Part shown: positions 1-10,384 of the stretch, in pieces
How the letters are laid out: every line of letters begins with the position of its first letter
Numbering within the stretch: position 1 is the stretch's first letter
NCBI RefSeq assembly: GCF_022605725.1
Contig: NC_065556.1
Coordinates: forward strand, 4,836,001-4,900,000
Source of the DNA: Anthonomus grandis grandis
Taxonomy: Eukaryota > Arthropoda > Insecta > Coleoptera > Curculionidae
DNA length: 64,000 nucleotides
Direction: 5' to 3'
Translations under genes and position numbers: made by a program
The notes under the pieces: model-generated
Database searches by the model: none
What the model was told of the DNA's origin: nothing
What the model saw: only the letters and a program-made list of their open reading frames with translations

Positions 1-1299
1 TACTTGCTGTAATAAATTGTCTAAAGCTTTATCAGCGATTTTTCCAAGAACTTGGTGTTGAAATTTCTAATGGGGTGCGGATATAATATTAATGCTGCCC
101 CTTAAAAATGTTTATTTGGTTTATGTTTGTCAGAGACCGGTTCTTCCAGCTAAAATTACTTTTAAGTTACCTGTAATTTAAAATATATATTTTTTAGCAG
201 CTATTAATGCCCCGAAACAATTCTCAATATAATAATTTGCAAGTTATATGGTATTACTGGATTGATGGAAGCTGATAAAGGCTAATAGAAATTTAGAAAG
301 TAGGTGTTCTGAAGCTTCATTCTCTTTCCAACAGAGTCTGCATTTGGCAGTTTATTTTAATTTTCTATGGTGTTCTCGCAAAAGACAATGACCTGTAAAA
401 ATTGATTGTTAGTTTTATCCAAATATACTTGACCTTTAGACCTTTAAGTATTAATGGTTTCAAGGAATATCCTGGACTGTCTTAACTGAACTTCGACGAA
501 ACTGAAAGACGTTCTCCTTTCAGAGGTATTCTTTGGGATTTCTTCGGGTTTCCTAAATTTCCTCAACTAAGTTTTATACTCCCGACATCGCAGTATACAT
601 CTGTGCGCAACCTGTGAAGTGCCTCTCCAGGTGGCGGATTATAGGAATCTGAGAAAAACAAACTGGAATCTATAATCTATAAAGAGACATAGGACGCAAC
701 CTGAATAACTGTTCAACGGAGGCTAAAAGTAACCTGGAGAACGAAATGCTGATAGTTACTGAAATGTAGGAAATAGATAATGAAATTGAATGAGTAAATA
801 TAAAGTAAGAAAAATTGGATTTAATCGGCGCGACGCGATACGCACGAGTCTCTTACCTGATAAGGATTCTAAATCGGACTTGGGTACTGGAATGGCGATT
901 AGTCAATTCATCACCTGCACACGATTAATCAAGTATTTGGGTTGAATCCAGAAATTAGTGGTTTCGGAATCTCAACGCAAGAAACTCACTTATCACACCG
1001 GAGTCCGTTCTCGTTCTCTTTTGCCACATAAATTGGGCTTGCCGAATTTATCACTTATGGGCATGCTCGATGCGAAGGAGATGATCTGTGTGTATATTTA
1101 AAAGAAATTATACAGAGCGATACTATATTTTAGATGCGATAAAAAAGTAAGATTATTTTACATAAATATTTTGAATATAAATATGTGCTGAAATTAATAT
1201 TTAATATGAGGTTGAAATGCATTTATTTTCTATGCTCTATTCATTCAATAGTCTCTAATCATTTACTAAGAAAAAATAAAATAAAATAAAGAGTTCTAA
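1..1299. other. AT-rich stretch with no recognisable gene
   Basis: I see no ORF of note and no family motif on either strand. The GC-rich words around 828-842 (gcgacgcgat) also occur near 63856 in the putative LINE 5' region at the far end, so part of this stretch may be old LINE 5' sequence. That is a guess from one shared word. Confidence 0.4.
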
Positions 1300-1685
1300 A
1301 CAGTTACAGAGATGGATTTAAAAAATCATGTTCCCCAAGCAAACTGTTAGACAGGGAATACCTCCTGGTGGAACCAAGAACTGAGTGAGCTTAGACAAAA
1401 AGTAAGAAAACTCTTTAATAGAGCAAGAAGAACTGTTAAGTAAAATCAATACAGACAAAGCTTAACTAGATACAATGATGTCATAAAAAAGACAAAATAA
1501 GAATTAAAAATTTCGAGTTTTCCCAATGAACACAGGCTCAATACCCGGCTCCCGTTATTCGAAACAGGGGCAAAAAGAAAACTGGGAACTGGTAAAAAAG
1601 GTTGTAAACTACGAGAAAGTTAAATAGGCGATAAAAAACTTGAAACCATTTAAGTCTCTCGGAACAGGTGGTATTATAACTATCA
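1300..1685 (+). pseudogene. LINE A, left part: end of endonuclease domain and start of reverse transcriptase (I/R1 group)
   Basis: Frame-shifted translation gives SWWNQELSELRQKVRKLF followed by NRARR, the conserved linker between the AP endonuclease and the reverse transcriptase of I/R1-group non-LTR retrotransposons. Further on, words like WxxxKxVxxYEKVxxAIxxxxPFKS precede the RT, including KSLGTGGI, which matches the usual KSPGPDGI. The ORF has several stops and shifts and no start. Reading is cut at 1685 by PLE-1 and resumes at 3618 with matching RT sequence, so this is the 5' side of one LINE. It is 5' truncated or unrecognisable before about 1300. Confidence 0.7.
1673..1685. repeat. Left 13-bp target-site duplication of PLE-1
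   Basis: The 13-mer ATTATAACTATCA at 1673-1685 recurs exactly at 3618-3630. Removing 1686-3630 rejoins the LINE A reading across the RT start, which supports a true target-site duplication. Confidence 0.85.
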
Positions 1686-1717
1686 ATTTGAAGTTTTAGC
1701 TGCGTACAGGTGAAGTC

Positions 1718-1776
1718 TAAATAAAAGACTAAGATGTTTGTATAACGTGTATATTTAAAAAACTAGCAATGCGCTT
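1718..1776. repeat. PLE-1 terminal inverted copy, 3' side (pairs with 3552-3617)
   Basis: The segment reading aagatgtttgtataacgtgt and its surroundings is the reverse complement of 3552-3617, with a few mismatches and one small indel. Inverted terminal copies are typical of Penelope elements. The partner copy is immediately inside the right target duplication. Confidence 0.8.
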
Positions 1777-1844
1777 TCAGCTGCTAAGCCATTAATATGT
1801 GCCAGTGTTACCTAAAAAGAATGTCATTCTACTTGTGTTTAAGC

Positions 1845-2650
1845 TTTTATCATTATTTCTCATCTCTTTATTAATTTCGATGTCCTTCAAAAAATCCAAC
1901 CTCATAAAATTTCTATTAGAAACATTAATTAATAATTTATAATCCTTATCAGGGTCAAATTTATGCTTTGATGTTTTTAAATGATGCCCAAAGGGCGACT
2001 TATTCCGGTTTTTTAACTGTTCCTCAATGCAAGTGTTCAGAGGTCTGCAAGTCCTTCCTATATAGGAAGTTTCACACTCTGAACAGTTTAATTTATATAC
2101 GCCGTTTTTTTAAGTTTACTAACCTTGTCTTTTGAGGTTACTAGAGCCTTACTAATATTGTTTGTAATTTTATGGGAAACTTAGATATTAGGGATGTGTT
2201 GTTTAAATATATGAGAAATGCTGTTTATTAGATTATTACTAATAAAGGGTATACAAATATATTTGGAATTTGAATTTAAAGTTAGGACTACAAGATTTAT
2301 AGTTTTAATTTTGTTTATTTTTTTCTTAATTAAATCTGGATTGTAACCATTATTGCTAACAATTTGTTTAATTGTAATAACCTTTGTGGAGTAATATTTT
2401 GGGGAAAGTGGTACATTAGGTAACCTGCGTATGTCAGAGTTAAAAATTGCCATTTTGTGTTGAAATGGTTTGTTCCAAAAAGTGAATTGTGTAATCGGTT
2501 TGTGTGGGCTGTCCATATATACTAAAGTTTAATTCATTGTGTTTTCGTTTAATTATAAAGTCTAAAAAATTTTAAAAATTGTTGTTTTCCTGTTTAAGTG
2601 TGAATTTGATGTTAGGATGTATCTGGTTGATTTTATAAAGCAGGTTGTTA
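1845..2650 (-). pseudogene. PLE-1 C-terminal part: linker and GIY-YIG endonuclease
   Basis: The minus strand reads IHPNIKFTLKQENN, then (after a shift) a linker containing NFSIYGQPTQTDYTIHF and the RRLPNVPLS motif, and then NCSECETSYIGRTCRPLNT with a later HHLKTSKHKF. NCSxCxxSYIGRT is the variant GIY-YIG active-site start of Penelope endonucleases, with the R of GRT present and the following His helix intact. Frameshifts near 2560 and 2110 and a stop break the ORF. Confidence in the family is high. Confidence 0.85.
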
Positions 2651-2651
2651 G

Positions 2652-3048
2652 TATAGGCAGGGGCACCAATTTAGGGAGAAAGTCACCACATGTACCTGTT
2701 GAGGTTATGTCAAGTGGCAACACTAATCGTACCCAAAAGACGGCCTACTTCGTCATAAGCGTTCACTCTTGGGACTCACTGAACGCGGGTAAATTAAAGG
2801 CACTCATTTAGCTTAAAACAACTTTAATTACTCATGGAAATACGGTTTTTAGAACCGAGAATTAAAATATCGTGTTCATCCAACGGGATGAGAGATCAAA
2901 ACGGAAGACCAGAGAAAAGTACTAGAGTGCCAGAGTACAATCTGTCACTACTGTCTACTCAACTTAACAGATTCTAACATCACGTCAGCAGAGAGAGGAA
3001 AACATAATTAAACGAGGATAGCGATGTTTTACAGAGCGGATCCCTACA
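2652..3048. mobile_element. 397-bp solo-LTR-like insertion inside PLE-1
   Basis: Flanked by TTAG on both sides (2648-2651 and 3049-3052). Its ends are near-inverted (TATAGG at one end, CCTACA at the other). Removing it plus one TTAG rejoins the PLE reading frame with the 22-residue spacing seen between the YxDD motif and INQIHPNIKF in PLE-2. No coding capacity is convincing. A 4-bp duplication, TG start (minus strand) and 400-bp length suit a solo LTR, but no internal LTR signals were proven; a non-autonomous DNA element is an alternative. Confidence 0.6.
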
Positions 3049-3052
3049 TTAG

Positions 3053-3540
3053 ATGCATTTGCGTCTCCATCTATTAGAAGATAACAATCATCATTATATC
3101 TTTTGTAATATTTAATTTCTGAGTTATTAATAATGTGGATGCATTCTAAGTTGTCTATAAACACATCTACTAACAACAGCGATAAACAGCTTCCCATGGC
3201 AAGACCTTCAGGTTGTTGGTAAAATTGGCAAAAATTTAATAAATATAAAACTTGGGTTACTTTGCCCTCTGATATAGACTTCGACCTAAGAATGTTCCCC
3301 ACTAGCATAACCGTTTCACTTTTTGATATTGAAGTGAACAGGTTACATACATCGAACGAAATCCTTATGTTACTAGATGCGATTAAAATATCCTTAACAC
3401 CCGTGGTCAGTTTTATCGTGTTTTTTATTGCATGTTTAAGTGTCAATTCTGTAAGGCCTTGAACAAGGTTAAGAACAAATTTTGATATAATTGACAGTGG
3501 TGTATTAGTAAAACTAATCACAGGCCGAATAGGAATATTC
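3053..3540 (-). pseudogene. PLE-1 reverse transcriptase fragment
   Basis: The minus strand gives PIRPVISFTNTP (RT motif 2 region), then RISFDVCNLFTS (motif A), EGLAMGSCLS (motif B) and YKRYNDDCYLL (motif C; the family normally has YVDD). The catalytic Asp pair survives although V is replaced by N. The frame runs cleanly until 3053, where the 397-bp insert begins. The first third of the RT and the N-terminal domain are absent; sequence upstream of PIRPV runs directly into the inverted terminal copy. Confidence 0.85.
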
Positions 3541-3551
3541 GTTTTATTTAA

Positions 3552-3617
3552 GCGCTTTGCTATAAGATTTTTTTAAAAAAATATACACGTTATACAAACA
3601 TCTTAGTATTTTATTTA
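3552..3617. repeat. PLE-1 terminal inverted copy, 5' side
   Basis: Reverse complement of 1718-1776 and immediately adjacent to the right copy of the 13-bp duplication at 3618-3630. In coding orientation this is the 5' end of the element. Confidence 0.8.
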
Positions 3618-5790
3618 ATTATAACTATCATGCTACAGTAGGGCAAAAACTACTGCTACCCGCGTTATGCAAAATAATGCGAGGCAGTTTAGCTTCGGCT
3701 CATATACCAAAGAGTTGGACACCAATATGCCTATCAAATAGATAAATCTTCGTGAATTCAGCGATCCACGAGATAACTCAGAGGGTCGAACAATCTTTAA
3801 ACGACAAAGAAATCGCGCTAAGAGCCTTCTTAGATATTTAGGAAGCATTTGACGGCACAGCACGTCATATGACTGAATCAATCGTGCCATAGCGGCATGA
3901 GATCCTAGGATAGGCGGTTGAGTCAACCCAATGTTAAATCATAGGAAGGTGATAACGAGTCTGAAGAGTACCGCGGTAGAAGCCAACGTATGCAGGCAAC
4001 ACCACAAAAGAAATAGTCTCACCGCTGCTGTGGAACCTTACATCTAAAGAGACAACATATATTCTCTGTGGGATACGCAGGGGACTTCGTTCTTCTACCA
4101 CTAGGAGGCAACGAGGCTTATGTAAAAAATACAAAGAGCTCTGAACGTTGTCGAGCATTGGTAGATAAAAGAACAACTAAAAATAAGCGCGGCAAAAACA
4201 AGAGAATAAAAAGGAGGAAACTGGAGCCCATTATAGATATAGTGCTCTTTGGTCGATATCGGCGACTCGAAGATGAGGTTAAATATCTAGGGGTGATCCT
4301 GGATAAGAAATTCTGTTAAAAGATGCATTTAACAAACAACACAAACAAGGCCAAAAAAAATTCTTATATACTGTAAGAGAATGTTCGGCAGATCATCGGA
4401 CTATCAACAAAAATTATACACTGGGCTTATACAATAATAGTGAGACTTATCAGTACATATGCAGCACCAATATGGTGCAGCAAAAAAGAGGACTGTTAGT
4501 CAGACACTTAACGCAACACAAATAATAGCGCATCTGGGGAATAGCAGAAGCGATGTCAACAACACCAACCGCTGCCCTAGAAAAGCTGACAGGGCTAAGC
4601 CTACTACACTTAGTAATTCGGGCTGAAGCAATATCAGGGCCAAAAGGCTACTATCAAATGGCACAATGATCATAACGAAAGTTGGATACAATGCCCTATT
4701 CGACAAGACACAGGATCTTATGCGTATGGCACGAAGGACGGACAAAACCAAGATCACGCAAGTAGACAGACCCTTTGTAATTAAACGCCCGACTTAGGCA
4801 AGGCGACTACTTAGTATGGTAGATTGCGGCGACATGATCGCAGATCGGGTTAGAAGTAGCCGTGCTAGAGAATGCAGGCAACTCACATTGAAGCTGGGTC
4901 TGGAAGCAACAGACTTATATGCGAACATAATAGGAAACCAATCTTATATCCAATTTATGAGGGAAGGGGCGCCAAGGGGTCAAACCTTCGTAATCATTAC
5001 ATGAGACCAGGCAGCAACAAACGCTTTAGGGCAGTTTGAGACTACGTTAAAGACTGTACAAAACTGCTGGGAGGATTTCGCAGACTTATCCAAAAATCAA
5101 AAGAGGCCAGAAATAAATCCAGCATAGAACCATGGTGTTGCAAAAAGGCAGTCAACTTGCAATGCATGGGGTCAGCAACAGACTCATAGGCCCAGAACCA
5201 GCATTTTGCGTCAGCGATAAAACCTGAAAAAGGAGTATTAGACACTGGTTGGACCTGGAGCATAAAAACAACTAGGAATAACTGCCAAAGCTGGAACTCT
5301 CCAAACAACTTTTGGGCAGCCTGATCTTCGGGAAGGGGGAGAACATACTGAGCCACTCAAGGCAACAACTGCGAAAGAAAGCAGAGCTGCTCACAGGCCA
5401 TGAACCTTGCAAGAAACATCTACACAGATTCGGAAAATTAGATACATATTTATAATAGATACACTGTGCAGATACTGTAAGGAAGAGGACAAACGCTTTC
5501 TTCAAGTTCTATGCTTCTGCGAACCATTCACCAGGGCTGTCGCCTTGGTCTCCCCTGAATGGTTTCGTTCATTCTGATGGTACGTAAATCTAGTAAATCT
5601 ATGGAGCATAATAGTACTATAACAGACAGGCGGCAGTTTAGGAAATCAAGTGGTACCAGCAAGCGAGGAAGTTTTATTGGGTAACCGGTCACGGAGTTCC
5701 ACACTTCCGGAAGTTCAACAAACTACCAGTGTTTATAAGAAATTTCTTCACCGACAAAAAAAAAGAATTAGCCTCTTGCCTATGATGCAG
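3618..5790 (+). pseudogene. LINE A, right part: RT, RNase H-region and C-terminal cysteine motif (I/R1 group)
   Basis: After the 13-bp duplication the translation continues with CKIMRGSLASAHIPKSW, then KEIALRAFLDI-EAFDG (RT motif A), GYAGDFVLL (motif C; the usual YADD has lost its first Asp) and EVKYLGVILDKKF (about 4240-4316). Downstream come TPTAALEKLTGLSLLHLVI (about 4570) and a C-terminal stretch LLTGHEPCKKHLHRFG followed by LCRYCKEED at 5375-5500, the CCHC-like tail of this LINE group. Many stops and shifts are present, and the middle of the RT (between PKSW and motif A) is shortened. This is an inactive copy; the 3' end lies somewhere near 5790. Confidence 0.75.
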
Positions 5791-5809
5791 GTTTAGACAT
5801 TAATAAAAT

Positions 5810-7640
5810 ATAGTAGAGACAGCGGTTGGCCACTAATCGCGGCGTGTGACGCAAAAGGCGCATAACGCTCTTTGGGAAAGTACTAGTATTTTTTTTAGTA
5901 CATATACTAAGAACATTCACTAACGCGAGGGGTACGGCATTATTAGAATAAGTAGTATCGAAAAACCTTTAGGTAGTAAATGTAAATGTATAGCGTACTT
6001 TTGTTAATCGAATTAGATAAGAGATTATCGACATAACGCGGGTAACATGGTCATTTGCGGATAGGGTTTAAAAAACTAGTGGATTTCACGGGACATAACT
6101 ATGTCCGATCATAGGATGATCCGCTTCCAAAGCTTCGGTTAAGGATAAAGCGCTCGTCAAGAGAAACCTGAGACCACCGACTGGACCACATTTATAGAGG
6201 GCCTAAGTGAGTCCATGGGTACTCTAGGTTGAACCATCTCTTCCAAAGAGAAACTAGATATAGAGGTAGTAAGGTGAAACAATATAATAATCAAATCCTA
6301 AAAGAAAGCATGTTTTTTTAGGAGATTAAGCAGCAAGAGGTTGCTCTACTGGAATGACACTCTGGATCATTTTAAAAAAGACGTAAGAATGTTAAACCAC
6401 CGCGCTCTCTAGCACTTCCCCTTTTCTTTGACGAGTAAGTAGCATTCTATAAGGTCAAAACAGATACCATCTGCCACGCCTTATAGTTACTCCGGCTCAC
6501 CTGGTTAGGTGAGCCGGCCAAACGGCGCTGAAAGACTGAAAGATTAGTGCTACACTAGGAGATTGTCATGTCAAGACCAAGGTGAAGGAAGGCCCAAAAA
6601 GCAGATGCCTTTTGCCACTCCTCCTGTGTCCGATGATGGAGTCTGACCGTCTTCTTAGGAAGCTAAAATATGATGGATTCGATGCACGCGAACAATGGAC
6701 TAGTGGGATAGTAAAGTAGATTCGTGAACACAGTCTAAGATGGTGGAAGAGTGAAGTCAGAAGATAGGGCTATCGGTTAACCTAGAGAAGACCGGATTCT
6801 CAAAAACTGGCTAGACTACAAAGTCCAAGCGGTTTGGGAATTATTGGAGCCATGAGAACAACATCTTTGAACATTGTTCTTGGGCTACCGAAACTCCCAG
6901 TGTGGGTTGAAAGGCCGCACAAAGAACATACTAATTCTGGCATTCAGTTATACTACAGCGAGTGGCAAATTAAGGTCAAAGAAAGGCTTTTAGATGAAAA
7001 TCGCGATAAGGGAAGAATGGTCAACAAATCAAAACAAGGAGCTTAACGATTTTCAGGCATGGTACAGAGATAAGTCATGGATGAAATGTACCAAGTCTGC
7101 CGAAGCCGGAGAATACGGGATGGAAACAAACACAGAAGAATCTTTTCTGTTAGGAAAGCAGACCACACTTTTGCAAGCCGAATTATTTGGTATACTTAAG
7201 GTAGTAAAGAAACTACTGTATCTACTCTAATAGTCAAGCTACCCTCCAGACGATCCAAAAACCCAGAATCAGCTCAGCGTTTATCCAGGACTGAAGAGAC
7301 GCATTGGAATTACTAGCAGCATACAAGGAAGTGAGATATAGGTGGCTCCCAGGGTATTAAGGACAATAAATGGGCTGACAAAGTAGCAAGATAAGGTTCT
7401 ATTAGCCCGTTTGCAGGTGCTCAGCGGGACCAATCTTGGTAACAGAGAATTTTCCTTGGAACTTAATAATTATTCCTGGAAAAAAGGAGGAATCGAAGAA
7501 AGACATAAGGATGTGAACAGGTTAAGGAGAAGATGCCAGGTCTTGACGGCTCTAAAGTAAGGCGAGGGAAAATCGTGCATTGGAAGCGGAGGCGTAAGAG
7601 TGATGGTGCAGCAAAATCCTTCTCCTGAGAACTTGATATT
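5810..7640 (+). pseudogene. LINE B: second, more decayed I/R1-group LINE
   Basis: Starts within an endonuclease domain (WPLIAACDAK at about 5825-5857), continues with LSDHRMIRF-like words near 6110, a WTTFIEGL motif near 6190, the fragmentary RT with GLSVNLEKT near 6772, IIGAMRTTSLNIVLGLPKL at 6840-6896, and an RNase H domain ending LLQAELFGILKVVKKLL near 7170-7220 and RWLPGY near 7345. The order matches LINE A. Most RT motifs are unrecognisable and the frame changes often. It starts ~20 bp after LINE A fades, so the two could be neighbouring copies of one family. Confidence 0.65.
6492..6517. repeat. Perfect 10-bp hairpin, GC-rich
   Basis: CCGGCTCACC (6492-6501), a 6-base loop and GGTGAGCCGG (6508-6517) form a perfect inverted repeat inside the decayed LINE B, and it stands out from the AT-rich surroundings. 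It may be a remnant of a small insertion; no function can be assigned. Confidence 0.6.
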
Positions 7641-7984
7641 TTTCTTGTCAACTTTAGGTTAATACTGATTTTCTTTTCTATCTCATTAAGTTCAATAACA
7701 AATTTGACTAACTCAGAAAATAGTAAATAGGTAAGTCTAAGGTAGTCTAAGGTAGTTTTTCTTAAGGATCATATCTGCTCATCTTGTGATGATATATTTC
7801 CGTTCGAAAGATACCCATCTACTCCGTTAATGGTTTTCAAGCAGTCTTTGTAACTTCTACTGGGATTTCCTCTAACTCAGATAAAAATTCTTTTTCTTGC
7901 TTCCACTGTCAATTTCTGTCGGAAAGTTTTTTCAAATTGAAATTCCTTGGTAACGTCATCTTTCGAAAGATTGAATAATGATCG
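7641..7984. other. No gene seen
   Basis: AT-rich sequence with no recognisable protein or repeat, lying between the end of LINE B and a poly(T) run. Confidence 0.5.
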
Positions 7985-8210
7985 TTTTTTTTTTTTTTTA
8001 ATTTATTGACCTTGTGCTGCGCACATTTATACAAAATGCCAATCTTGTTGCCAATACATTGTAATGAGTTCACTTATCATTATCAGACTCTTACACTACA
8101 TAGCTATGATAAGCAGTAAATAAATAAGCCAGCCCCTAAAGGCTAAGCGTTTAGAGCTTATTGCGTTGTGAACATTATTCAAAAAGAAAATCTAAATACA
8201 CCGATTCATT
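7985..8210 (-). mobile_element. 3' end of a polyadenylated retroelement
   Basis: The plus-strand poly(T) at 7986-8000 is followed by the complement of GTCAATAAATT, so the minus strand ends in an AATAAA signal and a 15-base poly(A) tail preceded by TGTGCGCAGCACAAGG. This is what the 3' end of a jockey- or I-type LINE looks like. No coding sequence upstream could be recognised, so the copy is a short 5'-truncated piece. Confidence 0.5.
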
Positions 8211-9856
8211 CTATTGGTATATAATAAACATATTTTAAATTTATTTATCTTAATATTTGGATAGTGAAAACAGTGATTATGTAAAGTGTCGCTTTCTGCA
8301 TAATTCTTACTTAAAGATTTTTAAAATTTGTTCAATAACTTTACACACACTCGGCGTTTTCGTAAAATATATTCCCGATTCAGAATTTTCTCGAGTTTGA
8401 TAAATTTTCCATGAATATGTAATCGCGGGAACGTACCGAACTTCTAATTTGCTACAAAAATTTATTCGGAAATGCATGGGCTGCACTACTTAAAATTCCA
8501 TTCACAGATGTATTATTCTCAAGGGTTGAGTTAAGGCCGCGCACAGGCGGATCTAAGTTTAAGTTTAATTTAAAAAAGAATTTAATCTTTTATACTTGAA
8601 TACTCTAAATATTTAACAAGCCATTCTTTTTTGTATTATTGTAAAAGTCAGTTGTTTTACTGAATTTTAAACCAAGATATACAGGCTCTTTAAACACAAG
8701 GTAGCATAGTTTATCGCCTATATTAATCTATCGTTTATATTAATCATTAGACCTGTATACCTTTGTTTTCAGGGGGACATATTAATGCATAAATTCTATC
8801 ACTTTAATCTTTAAGGATAATGGGCATAACATCAGATGTAGAGCATTATCTGGTTATACCATACACAATCCCCTGTATAACTTTTGAAAGAATAGATCTC
8901 GTAAGATGATCCAACACATAGCGCTGTTTATCCAGCGGATGAATTAGAAGAAGGAATGTTTATCTCCTTAGTTACTTTACTTCTATATTTGCAAAAGAAG
9001 TGGATCTAAAAAGCTGGTAAAGTAGAGTACGGTATTGAATTTACCTCAGTCAGTCAATAAGAAAGGTCTGGCCGGTCTGATTACGGTAGATCCCCCATCC
9101 ACAAGCCTTCTTTCGCTTTAGTCATTAATTATAAAATCATATCCAAAGTAAAATAAGGAAATCAAGAGGATTACACATGAAATTCGTAACTTCTTTATAA
9201 CGTAAGCAGGTAATCCTATACATAAGTAGTTGTGTCCTTCTTGTGCATTAATCTAGTTTTTCGTAGTTATTTATGATACTATTGTACTAATTATTGGCTA
9301 TTTTTTTACCTTGGGATAATAATTAGGCCTTCAATGCTATTGATCATTTAATTTTACTCACTAAAGTTTTATCAAAATATGTAACTGTAATATACTTAAA
9401 TAAATGAAAAACTGAATATGACTTTTCATACTATCGACTTATTAAATCCTAAAGAAATACTACTAATAATAATTATGATGACCCTTATCATAGCTAAATG
9501 TACACCGCTAATTTCAATTTCAAGATTAACTAGAGAAGCGCGGTATTTGCATTTTACATTCCTGTGAATGTGTTACAATAAGTTTTTATGTTGCTTAATA
9601 TTCAGGGTATATCACACACTCTCCTCCTTAATTTAAAAGCACATAAATTAACATAATTTTTAGATACAAGTTGAATTGCACTTGTAAAAAAAATTGCTAT
9701 TTATGTCCCACAACTCTCGCGTCCACATATTATATTCTACAATATTCTGAGCCGAACTTTGACTGAATTGTCAACCGACTCCTAGCGGCTCCTTATATAC
9801 TAGGCTGACCATGATACCGGGAGATTTGCTAAGAGCTTTTACGCGTCTTCCGAGAC
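8211..9856. other. 1.6 kb without a gene
   Basis: No convincing coding sequence on either strand. It contains a ~70-bp segment at 9381-9450 shared with 23385-23455, and near 9738 a word (AATATTCTGAGCC) that recurs near 48150 just outside hAT copy 2. Confidence 0.45.
9381..9450 (+). repeat. Dispersed repeat shared with 23385-23455
   Basis: Both copies read ACTTAAATAAAT, then AAAAACTG, TTTTCATA, TATCGA and TTATTAAATCC in the same order with about 85% identity by eye. The AATAAA-like core followed by this tail would fit the R-U5 part of an LTR, but nothing else around either copy confirms it. Confidence 0.55.
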
Positions 9857-9864
9857 GTCGTATG
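9857..9864. repeat. 8-bp target duplication at the left end of hAT copy 1
   Basis: GTCGTATG immediately precedes the terminal inverted repeat CAGTGGCGTATCCAG (9865-9879). The same 8-mer immediately follows the right terminus of hAT copy 2 at 50569-50576. Confidence 0.7.
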
Positions 9865-9922
9865 CAGTGGCGTATCCAGACTGAGGTCCTGAAGGGAGCA
9901 AATCAGTTTTTAGCCAAATCAG

Positions 9923-9976
9923 TTTTTGTACTCTTCCAAATTCCTAAGTTTTTAGGAATTTGGAAGAGTACAAAAA
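9923..9976. repeat. Perfect 25-bp inverted repeat with 4-base loop
   Basis: 9923-9947 and 9952-9976 are exact reverse complements. Copy 2 of the hAT has only the second arm (from about 48183), so the first arm was added or copy 2 lost it. Perfect arms suggest recent origin, for example a fold-back during repair. Confidence 0.85.
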
Positions 9977-10384
9977 TTAAATTATGTAGAAATTTTTGTG
10001 GCCCATAATTTTTTTTGCTACCAAATCGTAAACATTAATCGTATTTTGTAGAGGATAAAATAATAAACTGTAAAAAAAACGAAAAAATATATTCAAATAT
10101 TTATGTAACATTATAACTAAATATTTAAACGAAGTTTATATATATATATATTTTAATCAACTCATTACTCTTTAGTTCTAGGTTGAGTATATTTGTAAAA
10201 AAGATTTATGTTAAATAAGTAAAAACAGAAAATAGATTGTAATACATGAAGTAAATATAAAACAAAATAATTATTTCTAAGCCGCAATAAGCGTAAGAAA
10301 ATAGATTAATAGATTTTAAGCAGACAAAAAATAAATGGAAGTGAGGATATGTAGGTGTACATTTTTTAAATAATAATGTCAATT

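Larger units (their letters stand above)
1686..3617 (-). mobile_element. PLE-1, a 5'-truncated Penelope-like retroelement
   Basis: Bounded by a perfect 13-bp duplication. On the minus strand it encodes, in order, the second part of a Penelope RT (3520 to 3053), the post-RT linker (2650 to about 2180) and a GIY-YIG endonuclease (about 2110 to 1845). The start of the RT is missing. Both ends carry a ~60-bp inverted copy of one sequence (1718-1776 and 3552-3617). The copy at the 5' side abuts the target duplication, while at the 3' side 32 bp of extra tail (1686-1717) lie outside it. It sits inside LINE A and is itself interrupted by a 397-bp insert. Confidence 0.85.

Noticed and set aside
1111..1139. 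Second copy of the 397-bp insert end (ACAGAGCG ... TTAGATGCG)
   Set aside because: The similarity includes bases outside the insert and is too short; probably coincidence.
2617..2811. Plus-strand 64-codon frame
   Set aside because: It spans the junction of PLE-1 and the 397-bp insert, so it is a chance frame.
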